Assembly (NCBI RefSeq): GCF_020096995.1
Contig: NZ_CP083692.1
Span: 2,604,001-2,668,000 of the forward strand
Source: Leucobacter sp. Psy1
GTDB taxonomy: Bacteria; Actinomycetota; Actinomycetes; Actinomycetales; Microbacteriaceae
Direction of reading: 5' to 3'
DNA: 64,000 nucleotides
The notes under the pieces: generated by a model
The model's input: only the letters and a program-made list of their open reading frames with translations
What the model was told of the DNA's origin: nothing
Databases searched by the model: none
Shown here: piece by piece, positions 39,693 through 47,606 of the stretch
Layout of the letters: every line of letters starts with the position of its first letter
Position numbering within the stretch: the stretch's first letter is position 1
Translations under genes and position numbers: made by a program

Positions 39693-39729
39693 TGAGGGTA
39701 GCCTAACCTGCACTTCATCAGATGTTCAA
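39693..39729 (-). promoter_or_regulatory. Iron-transporter promoter with DtxR/IdeR-like box
   Basis: On the minus strand, TTGAAC (39729-39724) and TAGGCT (39705-39700) are 18 bases apart. The 19-base iron box at 39693-39711 matches the DtxR/IdeR consensus at 15 positions by my count, including the whole AGCCTAACC centre, and covers the -10. Iron-loaded DtxR/IdeR should repress here. A CATCTGATGAA element (39724-39714) fills the spacer just behind the -35. Confidence 0.8.
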
Positions 39730-39782
39730 GTCTGGCGCGCCGTGCGCCGGACCGTGAAGCTGCCGCGCAGCGCCGAGCCGAA

Positions 39783-40781
39783 CTATGCGCGGCCCGTATC
39801 TCCCGGTCCGCCCGACTGTCGCAGCACCGAGAAATCGGGCTGGCCATCAGGACGCATCGGAAGCGGTCGACCGTCGGGGAACGTCGGCCACGGCAGCAGC
39901 TGCTGCCCGCCCTGCTGCGGGGGCTGACCGGCTGACGGCACGCGCGGTGGCACCGGCTGGTGACCCGGGGTCGACGGCTGGGACTGCGGCTGCGCCGGGC
40001 CCGATGGCGCGCTGGATCCGTAGGGCTGTCCGCCTCGGTACGGCTGACCGGGGGCATGCGGTGCCTGGCCGCGAACCTGCGCGAATCGATTCGCCGCCAT
40101 GGCGTCGCGCTCGGCGCGCGCCGCCGCACGGCGATCCGCACCGTAGGTCCACCGGAGCAGCAGCGTGATCGCGAGACCCAGAGCCGTGAGAATCAGCGTC
40201 GCAGTAGCGATCTTCCAATAGAGATCCGGGACCGTGAGGTCGAACGACTCGATCCCCACCGGAGCGGTGAACATGATGCCGGAGAGGACCGCGAGGATGC
40301 TCGTGATGAACCCGAACCGCGGAACCACGGGCGGATACTGCGCACCCAGACTCAAGAGGATCTGGCAGCAGAGGATCACCAGGCGCGTCACCGCGATCAC
40401 CACGATCGACTTCCACAGGATCTCGAACCCGAGCGTGAACGGGTCGTACGAGGTCATCCAGATCACGATGAGGAGGAGCCCGAGGATGTACGTGTTCGCA
40501 ATGAGGGCGACCGGCGCGTACCACTCCGACTTGCGCTCCCGGCTGGTGTCGAATGCCGTGAACAGCACGAACACCGTGAACAGCGCGAACGTGGAGAACA
40601 CGCGCTCGAAGCGCCCCTCGAAGTCGCCGAGGAAGAGCAGGGAGATCGATGCGATCGTCAGTGCGGCGAGCAGGATGATGCTCACCTTGAGGAACGGGGA
40701 GAGCCGGTGCTGGTCTCCCTCGTGAGACTGCGCGGGCGGCGCCTGCTGCGGTTCCTGCGTCTGCGGATTCGGATCACTCAT
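39783..40781 (-). CDS. Multi-spanning membrane protein, hypothetical
   Basis: 332 residues, no named family recognised. Residues 1-25 are hydrophilic. Then come about seven membrane helices, including VSIILLAALTIASISLLFLG, STFALFTVFVLFTAFD, VALIANTYILGLLLIVIWMT, IVVIAVTRLVILCCQILLSL and FITSILAVLSGIMFTAPVGI. The last ~105 residues are Pro/Gln/Gly-rich and disordered. Divergent from purL. ATG 40781 gives a clean N-terminus (MSDPNPQTQEP). The plan (helices plus a PQG-rich arm) recalls the DUF4870 protein at 11.9 kb but the membrane parts are unrelated. Confidence 0.75.
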   Translation of the reverse strand: MSDPNPQTQEPQQAPPAQSHEGDQHRLSPFLKVSIILLAALTIASISLLFLGDFEGRFERVFSTFALFTVFVLFTAFDTSRERKSEWYAPVALIANTYILGLLLIVIWMTSYDPFTLGFEILWKSIVVIAVTRLVILCCQILLSLGAQYPPVVPRFGFITSILAVLSGIMFTAPVGIESFDLTVPDLYWKIATATLILTALGLAITLLLRWTYGADRRAAARAERDAMAANRFAQVRGQAPHAPGQPYRGGQPYGSSAPSGPAQPQSQPSTPGHQPVPPRVPSAGQPPQQGGQQLLPWPTFPDGRPLPMRPDGQPDFSVLRQSGGPGDTGRA

Positions 40782-40845
40782 ACCCCCGAGTGTGCACTGC
40801 CGGACTGGAAAAGAGCAATGCGTGCAACCCCGGTAGACTGTTCGG

Positions 40846-43179
40846 GTGACCGATAGCACCGCCGTAGAGCCCCGCCCAGACACCGTCGCCGACGCGATCG
40901 CGAGCCCGGAGAAGGAGCAGCCGTACGGCGCGCTCGGGCTGAAGCCCGACGAGTACGACCGCATCCGCGAGATCCTCGGCCGTCGCCCCACCTCCGGCGA
41001 GCTCGCCATGTACTCGGTGATGTGGTCGGAGCACTGCTCCTACAAGTCGTCGAAGATCTACCTCCGCCAGTTCGGCAAGAAGGTGAACGACAAGATGCGC
41101 GAGCGGCTGCTCGTCGGCATGGGCGAGAACGCCGGCGTTATCGACATCGGCGAGGGATGGGCCGTCACCTTCAAGGTGGAGAGCCACAACCACCCCTCCT
41201 ACATCGAGCCGTTCCAGGGCGCCGCTACCGGTGTCGGCGGGATCATCCGCGACATCATCTCGATGGGTGCACGCCCCGTTGCGGTCATGGACCAGCTCCG
41301 TTTCGGTGCCGTCGCCGATCCGGACACCGCGCGCGTGGTCCACGGCGTCGTCTCCGGAATCAGCTTCTACGCGAACTGCCTCGGCCTGCCGAACCTCGGC
41401 GGCGAGACCGTCTTCGACGGCGTCTACCAGGCCAACCCGCTCGTCAACGCGCTCGGCGTCGGCGTACTCCGCCACGAGGATCTCCACCTCGCCAACGCCT
41501 CGGGCACCGGCAACAAGGTCGTGCTCTTCGGCGCCCGCACGGGCGGGGACGGCATTGGCGGCGCCTCGATCCTCGCCTCGGACAGCTTCAGCGAGGGCGG
41601 ACCGACCAAGCGCCCGGCCGTGCAGGTCGGCGATCCGTTCGCCGAGAAGGTACTCATCGAGTGCTGCCTCGAGCTCTTCCAGGGCGAACTCGTCGAGGGC
41701 ATCCAGGATCTCGGTGCCGCAGGCATCTCCTGCGCCACCTCCGAGCTCGCTTCCAACGGCGACGGTGGCATGTTCATCGAACTCGACAGCGTCCTGCTGC
41801 GCGATCCCTCGCTCACGGCCGAGGAGATCCTCATGTCGGAGAGCCAGGAGCGCATGATGGCCGTCGTGCGCCCGGAGAAGCTCGACGAGTTCCTCGCCGT
41901 GACGGCGAAGTGGGACGTCGAGACCAGCGTGCTCGGCGAAGTCACCGACACCGGTCGCCTCGTGATCAACTGGCGCGGTGAGGAGATCGTGAACGTCGAC
42001 CCGCGCACCGTCGCCGTCGACGGCCCCGTCTACGAGCGCCCCGTCGCCTACCCCTCCTGGATCGACGCGCTGCAGGCATCCGGAGTGCGCGCTGCAGGTC
42101 TCGCCAGGCCCGAGTCCGGCGACGACCTGCGCGCCCAGCTCATCGCCGTCGCGGCGTCGCCGAACCAGGCCGACGTGTCGTGGGTCACGAACCAGTACGA
42201 CACCTACGTGCTCGGCAACACGGCCCTCTCCTTCCCCGACGGCGCCGGCATGATCCGCGTCGACGAGGAGAGCGGCCTCGGCGTCGCCATCTCGACCGAC
42301 GCGAACGGCCGATACAGCCAGCTCGATCCCTACGCGGGCGCGCAGCTCGCACTCGCCGAGGCGTACCGCAACGTCGCCGCATCCGGGGCGGTGCCGACCG
42401 CCGTCACCGACTGCCTGAACTTCGGCAGCCCCGAGGACCCGGAAGTCATGTGGCAGTTCTCACGAGCGGTCGAGGGACTCTCTGACGCCTGCCTCGCACT
42501 CGAGACCCCGGTCACGGGCGGCAACGTGTCGCTCTACAACCAGACGGGTGACACCGCGATCCACCCGACCCCCGTCGTCGGCGTGCTCGGCATCATCGAC
42601 GACGTGGCCCGCCGAGTCCCGAGCGGCTGGCAGGACGAGGGGGATCACCTCTACCTCCTCGGCACCACTCGCGACGAACTCGACGGTTCCGCCTGGGCCG
42701 GCACGGTGCACGACCACCTCGGAGGCGTTCCCCCGGTCGCCGACCTCGACGCGGAGCGCGCGCTCGCCGACCTGCTGCACGCTGCGACGCAGGGCGGTCT
42801 GCTCTCCGGCGCCGTCGACCTCTCGGAAGGCGGCCTCGCGCAGGCGCTCACCGACGGATGCCTGCGCTTCGGCACCGGCGCCCGCGTGTGGATCGACGAG
42901 ATCATCTCGCGCGACGGCGTCGATGCCGCCGCCGCGCTCTTCTCTGAGTCGCAGGGCCGCGTGCTCGTCGCCGTGCCGCACGAGGAGGACGTGAAGTTCC
43001 GCGGTCTCTGCGATGGGCGCGACTTCCCCGTCCTGAAGGTCGGCGTGACCGATCGCCGCGGAGAGGACGCCGCGATCGAGCTGCAGGACCGCTTCACGCT
43101 GCCGCTCACGGAGCTCCGCACGGCGTGGACGTCGACCCTGCCCGGCTACTTCGGGGAGATCATCGCCGAGCGCCCGTAG
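40846..43179 (+). CDS. purL: Phosphoribosylformylglycinamidine synthase subunit PurL
   Basis: 777 residues, the small PurL of the PurSQL type. It makes FGAM from FGAR using ATP and ammonia from Pur[21 protein letters not shown] is the N-terminal signature, [20 protein letters not shown] and [20 protein letters not shown] line the ATP site, and [20 protein letters not shown] and [20 protein letters not shown] mark the second half. GTG 40846 is six bases after a TAGACT box (40834-40839), so the mRNA is probably leaderless. It stands alone, over 10 kb from purS-purQ, with its own terminator. Confidence 0.97.
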   Translation: MTDSTAVEPRPDTVADAIASPEKEQPYGALGLKPDEYDRIREILGRRPTSGELAMYSVMWSEHCSYKSSKIYLRQFGKKVNDKMRERLLVGMGENAGVIDIGEGWAVTFKVESHNHPSYIEPFQGAATGVGGIIRDIISMGARPVAVMDQLRFGAVADPDTARVVHGVVSGISFYANCLGLPNLGGETVFDGVYQANPLVNALGVGVLRHEDLHLANASGTGNKVVLFGARTGGDGIGGASILASDSFSEGGPTKRPAVQVGDPFAEKVLIECCLELFQGELVEGIQDLGAAGISCATSELASNGDGGMFIELDSVLLRDPSLTAEEILMSESQERMMAVVRPEKLDEFLAVTAKWDVETSVLGEVTDTGRLVINWRGEEIVNVDPRTVAVDGPVYERPVAYPSWIDALQASGVRAAGLARPESGDDLRAQLIAVAASPNQADVSWVTNQYDTYVLGNTALSFPDGAGMIRVDEESGLGVAISTDANGRYSQLDPYAGAQLALAEAYRNVAASGAVPTAVTDCLNFGSPEDPEVMWQFSRAVEGLSDACLALETPVTGGNVSLYNQTGDTAIHPTPVVGVLGIIDDVARRVPSGWQDEGDHLYLLGTTRDELDGSAWAGTVHDHLGGVPPVADLDAERALADLLHAATQGGLLSGAVDLSEGGLAQALTDGCLRFGTGARVWIDEIISRDGVDAAAALFSESQGRVLVAVPHEEDVKFRGLCDGRDFPVLKVGVTDRRGEDAAIELQDRFTLPLTELRTAWTSTLPGYFGEIIAERP

Positions 43180-43195
43180 CCTTCTGAGCTGCTGC

Positions 43196-43232
43196 AGCGC
43201 CCCGGCGCCCGTACTCTCGGGCCCGGGGCGCT
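43196..43232 (+). terminator. Hairpin after purL
   Basis: Perfect 10-bp arms AGCGCCCCGG/CCGGGGCGCT with a 17-base, partly pairing loop begin 17 bases after the purL stop. Followed by a short AT-richer stretch. Confidence 0.65.
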
Positions 43233-43261
43233 TCACGTATTCGAGCTCGCGCCGTTCCCAT

Positions 43262-43340
43262 CGAGTGAACGCAGTTCGTTGCGCAGACCGACTTTTCACC
43301 ACAAACTGCGTTCACTCGCGGGGGGGGCGAGTGAACGCAG
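43262..43340. repeat. Inverted repeat plus third copy of CGAGTGAACGCAG
   Basis: CGAGTGAACGCAGTT (43262-43276) is exactly inverted as AACTGCGTTCACTCG (43304-43318). A third, direct copy of its first 13 bases follows at 43328-43340 after a G7 run. The 27-base centre is not palindromic. The remainder of the 324-base purL-efeU gap holds the purL hairpin and the efeU promoter; no gene is seen. It resembles a REP/BIME-type intergenic element. Confidence 0.65.
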
Positions 43341-43422
43341 GGGTCCGCGGGGCACGTAAGAGCAAAAGGGGCGCGTCGGCGCGCAAGGGCGCTCTCGCAT
43401 CTCGCCACACCAAAAACTTCCT

Positions 43423-43468
43423 CATCTGATGAATGCGTGCTAACTTTCATTTGTAAGGCTCGCCTTAC
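43423..43468 (+). promoter_or_regulatory. efeU promoter with DtxR-like box
   Basis: GTAAGGC-TC-GCCTTAC (43453-43468) is a perfect dyad and a partial match to the DtxR/IdeR iron box. CATCTGATGAA (43423-43433) lies upstream, with a possible -10 TAACTT (43441-43446) between them. The box ends 35 bases before the efeU GTG. Iron repression of efeUOB is the expected control. Confidence 0.65.
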
Positions 43469-43503
43469 TCAGATCGGATGTTTTCTCGAGAGGTCGCGCG
43501 CGC

Positions 43504-44415
43504 GTGCTGGGTACCCTGATGATCGGCCTGCGCGAGGGCCTGGAAGCGGCGCTCGTCGTCAGCATACTGCTGGCGTACGTGCGGAAGATCGGCCGGCCCG
43601 ACGCGGCGCGGAAAATCTGGCTCGGCGTCGCCACGGCGGTCGCGACCTCGCTCGTGCTGGGCGCGACCCTGACGTACGGAGCCTACGGCCTCTCGTTCCG
43701 CGCGCAGGAGGCGATCGGCGGAAGCCTCTCGATCCTCGCCGCAGCAATGGTGACGTGGATGGTGTTCTGGATGCTGCGGGCCTCCCGCAACCTCGCCGGC
43801 GAGCTCCGCGGAAAGGTCGATGTCGCGCTTGCCGGTAATGGCTGGGGCGTAGCCGCGATCGGCTTCGTCTCCGTGGGACGGGAGGGCCTCGAGACCGCTC
43901 TCTTCATCTGGGCGACGACACGAGCGAGCGACACCTCACCACTGCTCGGCTTCACGAGCGCGGTCTCGGGGATCGCCGTGGCCGCGCTCCTCGCCTGGGC
44001 GATGTTCCGCGGGCTGATCCGCATCGATCTCACCAGGTTCTTCCGCTGGTCCGGAGCACTCCTCATCGTCTTCGCTGCGGGAGTGCTCGCCTACGGCGTG
44101 CACGATCTGCAGGAGGCGGCGTTCCTCCCCGGGCCGTTCATGCCGGTGCCCGAGGGCGCATCGCCCATCGTCGCCGCTTGGTTCGGCGAGGCGGCGTGGG
44201 CGTTCCGGATCCCCGACGTGATCGCTCCCGATGGCATCCTCGCGGCGATCCTCCAGGGAACCGTCGGTTTCACCCCGGAGATGACGAAGCTCGAGCTGCT
44301 CGTCTGGGTGATCTTCCTGGTACCCACACTCACGATTTTCCTGCGCAGATCTCTTGCTCAGGGACGGGACGCGACGGCGCGGAACGCCGTCGCACAGCAG
44401 AAGGGATCCCGATGA
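43504..44415 (+). CDS. efeU: Ferrous/ferric iron permease EfeU (FTR1 family)
   Basis: 303 residues with seven predicted membrane helices, of the OFeT/FTR1 family. The two REGLE iron-binding motifs are intact: MIGLREGLEAALVVSILLAY (~6-25) and FVSVGREGLETALFIWATTR (~120-139). The last helix is LELLVWVIFLVPTLTIFLRR. It carries iron across the membrane in the EfeUOB system, most active at low pH or low oxygen in other bacteria. GTG 43504 has GAGAGG upstream and follows a DtxR-like box. Its stop overlaps efeO by four bases. Confidence 0.95.
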   Translation: MLGTLMIGLREGLEAALVVSILLAYVRKIGRPDAARKIWLGVATAVATSLVLGATLTYGAYGLSFRAQEAIGGSLSILAAAMVTWMVFWMLRASRNLAGELRGKVDVALAGNGWGVAAIGFVSVGREGLETALFIWATTRASDTSPLLGFTSAVSGIAVAALLAWAMFRGLIRIDLTRFFRWSGALLIVFAAGVLAYGVHDLQEAAFLPGPFMPVPEGASPIVAAWFGEAAWAFRIPDVIAPDGILAAILQGTVGFTPEMTKLELLVWVIFLVPTLTIFLRRSLAQGRDATARNAVAQQKGSR

Positions 44416-45647
44416 CCACCGAACACACCCCCTCCGATTCGAGGCGACGCAGTCGTGCCCGCCTCGCGGGGCTCCCCGCAATAGCGACCATCGGCGCCGC
44501 GGCGATGCTCCTCACGGGATGCGTACCCAACGCCGCCCCGGACGCCGAGGCGATCGCGGTGACCGCGACCGACACCGCCTGCACTATCGGCACGGCGGAG
44601 ACTACGAGCGGCACCGTCACCTTCGCAGTCACGAACGACGGGTCCAAAGTGAACGAGTTCTACCTGCTCGGCGACAACGAGCTCACGATCGTCGGCGAAG
44701 TCGAGAACATCGCGCCGGGCGCGACGCGTGAGCTGACGGTGCAGGCGAACCCGGGCGACTACTTCACGAGCTGCAAGCCGGGCATGATCGGCGAGGGCGT
44801 CGGACAGGCCGCGTTCACCGTGACCGGCGACGCCATCGAGACCACCCCGGAGGACGACGCGGTCATCGCCCAGTACGTCGGCTACGTCAAGGCGCAGACC
44901 GAGGAGCTCGTTCCGCTCGTCGAGCAGTTCATCGAGGCGTACGCGTCAGGCGACGACGAGGAGGCGCAGCGCCTCTTCCCGCTCGCCCGCGTCAACTACG
45001 AGCGCATCGAGCCCACCGCCGAGCAGTTCGGCGACCTCGATCCGAAGATCGACTACCGCAAGCCCGGAGCGGACGAGGAGGGGCTACCCTTCACCGGGTT
45101 CCACCGGATCGAGATGGACCTGTGGCACGACGAGGCCGCGGCGAACGGGGACTACGACGGCGACCCGGACCTCGCGCCGCTCACCCCCGAGGAGCGCGCG
45201 GAACTCGGCGATCAACTCGTCGCTGACGTGACTGAGCTGAAGGACAAGGTCGCCGACCCCGAGTTCACCCTCACCCTGGCCGACATCACCGAGGGAGCCA
45301 AGGGCCTGCTCGACGAGATCGCCGCCCCCGACGGCAAGCTCCCCGGTGAGGAGAACGAGTTCGCGCACACCGACCTCTACGACTTCACGGCGAACGTCGA
45401 AGGGTCGCAGGTCGCATTCGACACCGTCCGCGATCTCGCCGTCGCGAACGACGAGGAGGACCTCGTCGACGAGCTCGACGACCAGTTCAGCCAGATGCTC
45501 GACCTGCTCGCCGAGTACGGCTCCTACGATGACGGCTTCGTCTCCTACGACACCGTCACGCAGGACGAGCGGAACGCGCTCGCCGCGCAGCTCGGTGCTC
45601 TGAGCGAGCCGATGTCTCGCCTCACGGCAGCGGTCGTCTCGGGCTAG
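44412..45647 (+). CDS. efeO: Iron uptake lipoprotein EfeO (cupredoxin + M75 domain)
   Basis: 411 residues. The signal peptide ends in the lipobox MLLTGC, so it is a lipoprotein. Residues ~45-135 form the cupredoxin-like domain (CTIGTAETTSGTVTFAVTND, then FTSCKPGMIGEG), and ~145-411 an imelysin-like M75 domain with GFHRIEMDLWHD holding its HxxE metal motif (~230). EfeO is thought to receive iron outside the membrane and pass it to EfeU. The full two-domain form is present. ATG 44412 overlaps the efeU stop (ATGA); efeB starts four bases after the stop. Confidence 0.95.
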   Translation: MTTEHTPSDSRRRSRARLAGLPAIATIGAAAMLLTGCVPNAAPDAEAIAVTATDTACTIGTAETTSGTVTFAVTNDGSKVNEFYLLGDNELTIVGEVENIAPGATRELTVQANPGDYFTSCKPGMIGEGVGQAAFTVTGDAIETTPEDDAVIAQYVGYVKAQTEELVPLVEQFIEAYASGDDEEAQRLFPLARVNYERIEPTAEQFGDLDPKIDYRKPGADEEGLPFTGFHRIEMDLWHDEAAANGDYDGDPDLAPLTPEERAELGDQLVADVTELKDKVADPEFTLTLADITEGAKGLLDEIAAPDGKLPGEENEFAHTDLYDFTANVEGSQVAFDTVRDLAVANDEEDLVDELDDQFSQMLDLLAEYGSYDDGFVSYDTVTQDERNALAAQLGALSEPMSRLTAAVVSG

Positions 45648-45651
45648 CATC

Positions 45652-46962
45652 GTGCGGGAGGACGACTCGCCCGGAACGGGCTCAGGATCGGACGGTGCCG
45701 GGGTCCGACCGACCCGGCGCGGGCTGCTCGGCATGCTCAGCGCCGGGATCGCCGGCGCAGCAGCGGGCGGGTTAGGCGGCTTCGGGCTGGCCGCCGAACG
45801 TGGCTCCGGTGCCGGGTCGGGGGCCGGGTCGTCCTCCTCAGTGCCGTTCCACGGGGATCACCAGGCGGGCATCGTCACGCCGGCGCAAGATCGGCTGCAC
45901 TTCGCCTCGTTCACCCTCGTTCGCGGCGCGACCCGGGACGACCTGATCAGCCTGCTGCGAGACTGGACCACCGCCGCGGAGCAACTGACGCGCGGAGCAC
46001 CGGTCGGATCGGGGGTGGAGCCGGCCAACCCGCTGCTCCCCCCGGACGACACCGGTGAGGCCGAGGGGCTCCGGGCCGGCCACTTGACGCTCACTTTCGG
46101 ACTTGGCCGTGAGCTGTTCGTCGGCGACGATGGGGAATCAGATCCATTCGGCATCCGATCCCGCATGCCCGCCGCGTTCGCGCCGCTCCCCTCGTTCGCC
46201 TTCGACCTGCTCGAGGCGACCCAGAGCGGCGGAGCGCTGTGCGTGCAGGCGTGCGCGGATGATCCTCAGATCGCGGTGCACGCGATCCGGAACCTCGCGC
46301 GCATCGCGACCGGCCGCGCCCACCTCGTCTGGAGCCAGCTCGGCTTCGGCCGAACGTCCTCGACCTCGCGCTCGCAGGACACCCCGCGCAACCTCTTCGG
46401 CTTCAAGGACGGCACCATGAACGTCATGGCCGAGGAGACCGAGTCGCTCGCCCGGCACGTCTGGGTGGGCTCCGAAGCGCCGGACTGGATGCGGGGAGGC
46501 ACCTACCTCGTGGCGCGGAAGATCCTCATGACCATCGAGACGTGGGATCGAAGCTCGCTCACCGAACAGGAACGGGTATTCGGTCGATCGAAGCTGGAGG
46601 GGGCGCCGCTCACCGGAGGCGACGAATTCGCCGACCCCGACTTCGCCGCGCAGACCGAAGGCTCGCCGACCATCGACATGGCCGCTCACGTGAGACTCGC
46701 GCACCCGGACGCCAACGGTGGGGTGCGGATACTTCGACGCGGCTACAACTACGTCGACGGCTCGAACGATCTCGGCCAAATGGGAGCCGGTCTATTCTTC
46801 ATCTCGTTCCAGCGAGATCCCGCATCATTCGTGCGTGTGCAACGGTCACTGAAACCGGACCTGCTGAACGAGTACATCCGCCACATCGGCTCAGGCCTGT
46901 GGGCTGTACCGCGCGGGGTACGCCGGGGCGAGTTCATCGCTGAGGGGCTGTTCGGCAGGTAG
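45652..46962 (+). CDS. efeB: Deferrochelatase/peroxidase EfeB (Dyp-type, Tat-exported)
   Basis: 436 residues. The N-terminus carries the twin-arginine signal TRRGLLGMLSAG and an alanine/glycine-rich h-region, so the folded heme enzyme is exported by Tat. The catalytic domain has the Dyp motif GxxDG in NLFGFKDGTMN (~250), MAAHVRLAHPDANGG near the heme-ligand histidine, and FQRDPASFVRVQRSL with the distal arginine region. EfeB oxidises Fe2+ for EfeO/EfeU and may release iron from heme. GTG 45652 is four bases after efeO. Convergent with tmk, 13 bases apart. Confidence 0.95.
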   Translation: MREDDSPGTGSGSDGAGVRPTRRGLLGMLSAGIAGAAAGGLGGFGLAAERGSGAGSGAGSSSSVPFHGDHQAGIVTPAQDRLHFASFTLVRGATRDDLISLLRDWTTAAEQLTRGAPVGSGVEPANPLLPPDDTGEAEGLRAGHLTLTFGLGRELFVGDDGESDPFGIRSRMPAAFAPLPSFAFDLLEATQSGGALCVQACADDPQIAVHAIRNLARIATGRAHLVWSQLGFGRTSSTSRSQDTPRNLFGFKDGTMNVMAEETESLARHVWVGSEAPDWMRGGTYLVARKILMTIETWDRSSLTEQERVFGRSKLEGAPLTGGDEFADPDFAAQTEGSPTIDMAAHVRLAHPDANGGVRILRRGYNYVDGSNDLGQMGAGLFFISFQRDPASFVRVQRSLKPDLLNEYIRHIGSGLWAVPRGVRRGEFIAEGLFGR

Positions 46963-46975
46963 ACGCCGGAAACGG

Positions 46976-47596
46976 CTAGTGCGGGAGGTGCGGAGCGACG
47001 CGCGCCAGAATCTCCGCGTGGACTTCGTCGACCGGAAGGGTCGCATCGATCACCGCGCACCGGTCAGGATCAGCCGCGGCGATAGCGAGAAAGCCCGCGC
47101 GAACGGCGTCATGGAACGCCGAATCCTCCGATTCGAGCCGGTCCGCGGTTCCGCCGCGTGCGTGGCGACGGGCAGCGGCGTCTTCGGGCGCGATATCGAG
47201 GATCGCGGTCACCCGCGGCTGCAAGCCGCCGGTCGCCCACTCGCTGAGGTGCCGCACATCCTCGGTGTCGAGAACCCGGCCGGCCCCCTGGTACGCGAGC
47301 GACGAGTCGATGTAGCGGTCCTGTACCACGACGGCGCCGCGCTCGAGGGCTGGGCGCACGATCGTCGCGATGTGCTGGGCGCGGTCCGCGGCGTAGAGCA
47401 GGGCCTCGGCCCGCGGATCGACGTCATCGCCGTGCAGGAGCAGCTTCCGCAGTTCGACGCCGAGCGTCGTCCCCCCGGGTTCCCGGGTGCGTACGACTTC
47501 GTGGCCGCGCGCTTCGAGCCACGCCTGCAGCAATTCGGCCTGCGTCGACTTGCCCGCGCCGTCGCCACCCTCGAGGGTGATGAAGAGTCCACTCAC
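46976..47596 (-). CDS. tmk: Thymidylate kinase
   Basis: 206 residues. It phosphorylates dTMP to dTDP. LFITLEGGDGAGKSTQAELL is the P-loop (~4-23), TREPGGTTLG the TMP-binding segment, VVQDRYIDSSLAYQGAGRVL the DRx motif, and RRHARGGTADRLESED the lid region. GTG 47596 is the family start; the frame extends slightly further upstream into the topA end without support. It lies 10 bases after topA on the same strand, the usual actinobacterial topA-tmk order. Confidence 0.95.
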   Translation of the reverse strand: MSGLFITLEGGDGAGKSTQAELLQAWLEARGHEVVRTREPGGTTLGVELRKLLLHGDDVDPRAEALLYAADRAQHIATIVRPALERGAVVVQDRYIDSSLAYQGAGRVLDTEDVRHLSEWATGGLQPRVTAILDIAPEDAAARRHARGGTADRLESEDSAFHDAVRAGFLAIAAADPDRCAVIDATLPVDEVHAEILARVAPHLPH

Positions 47597-47606
47597 GACG
47601 AATCCG

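Noticed and set aside
43233-43440. A tRNA or small RNA in the purL-efeU gap
   Set aside because: No cloverleaf or T-loop sequence fits; the pairing is explained by the inverted repeat.
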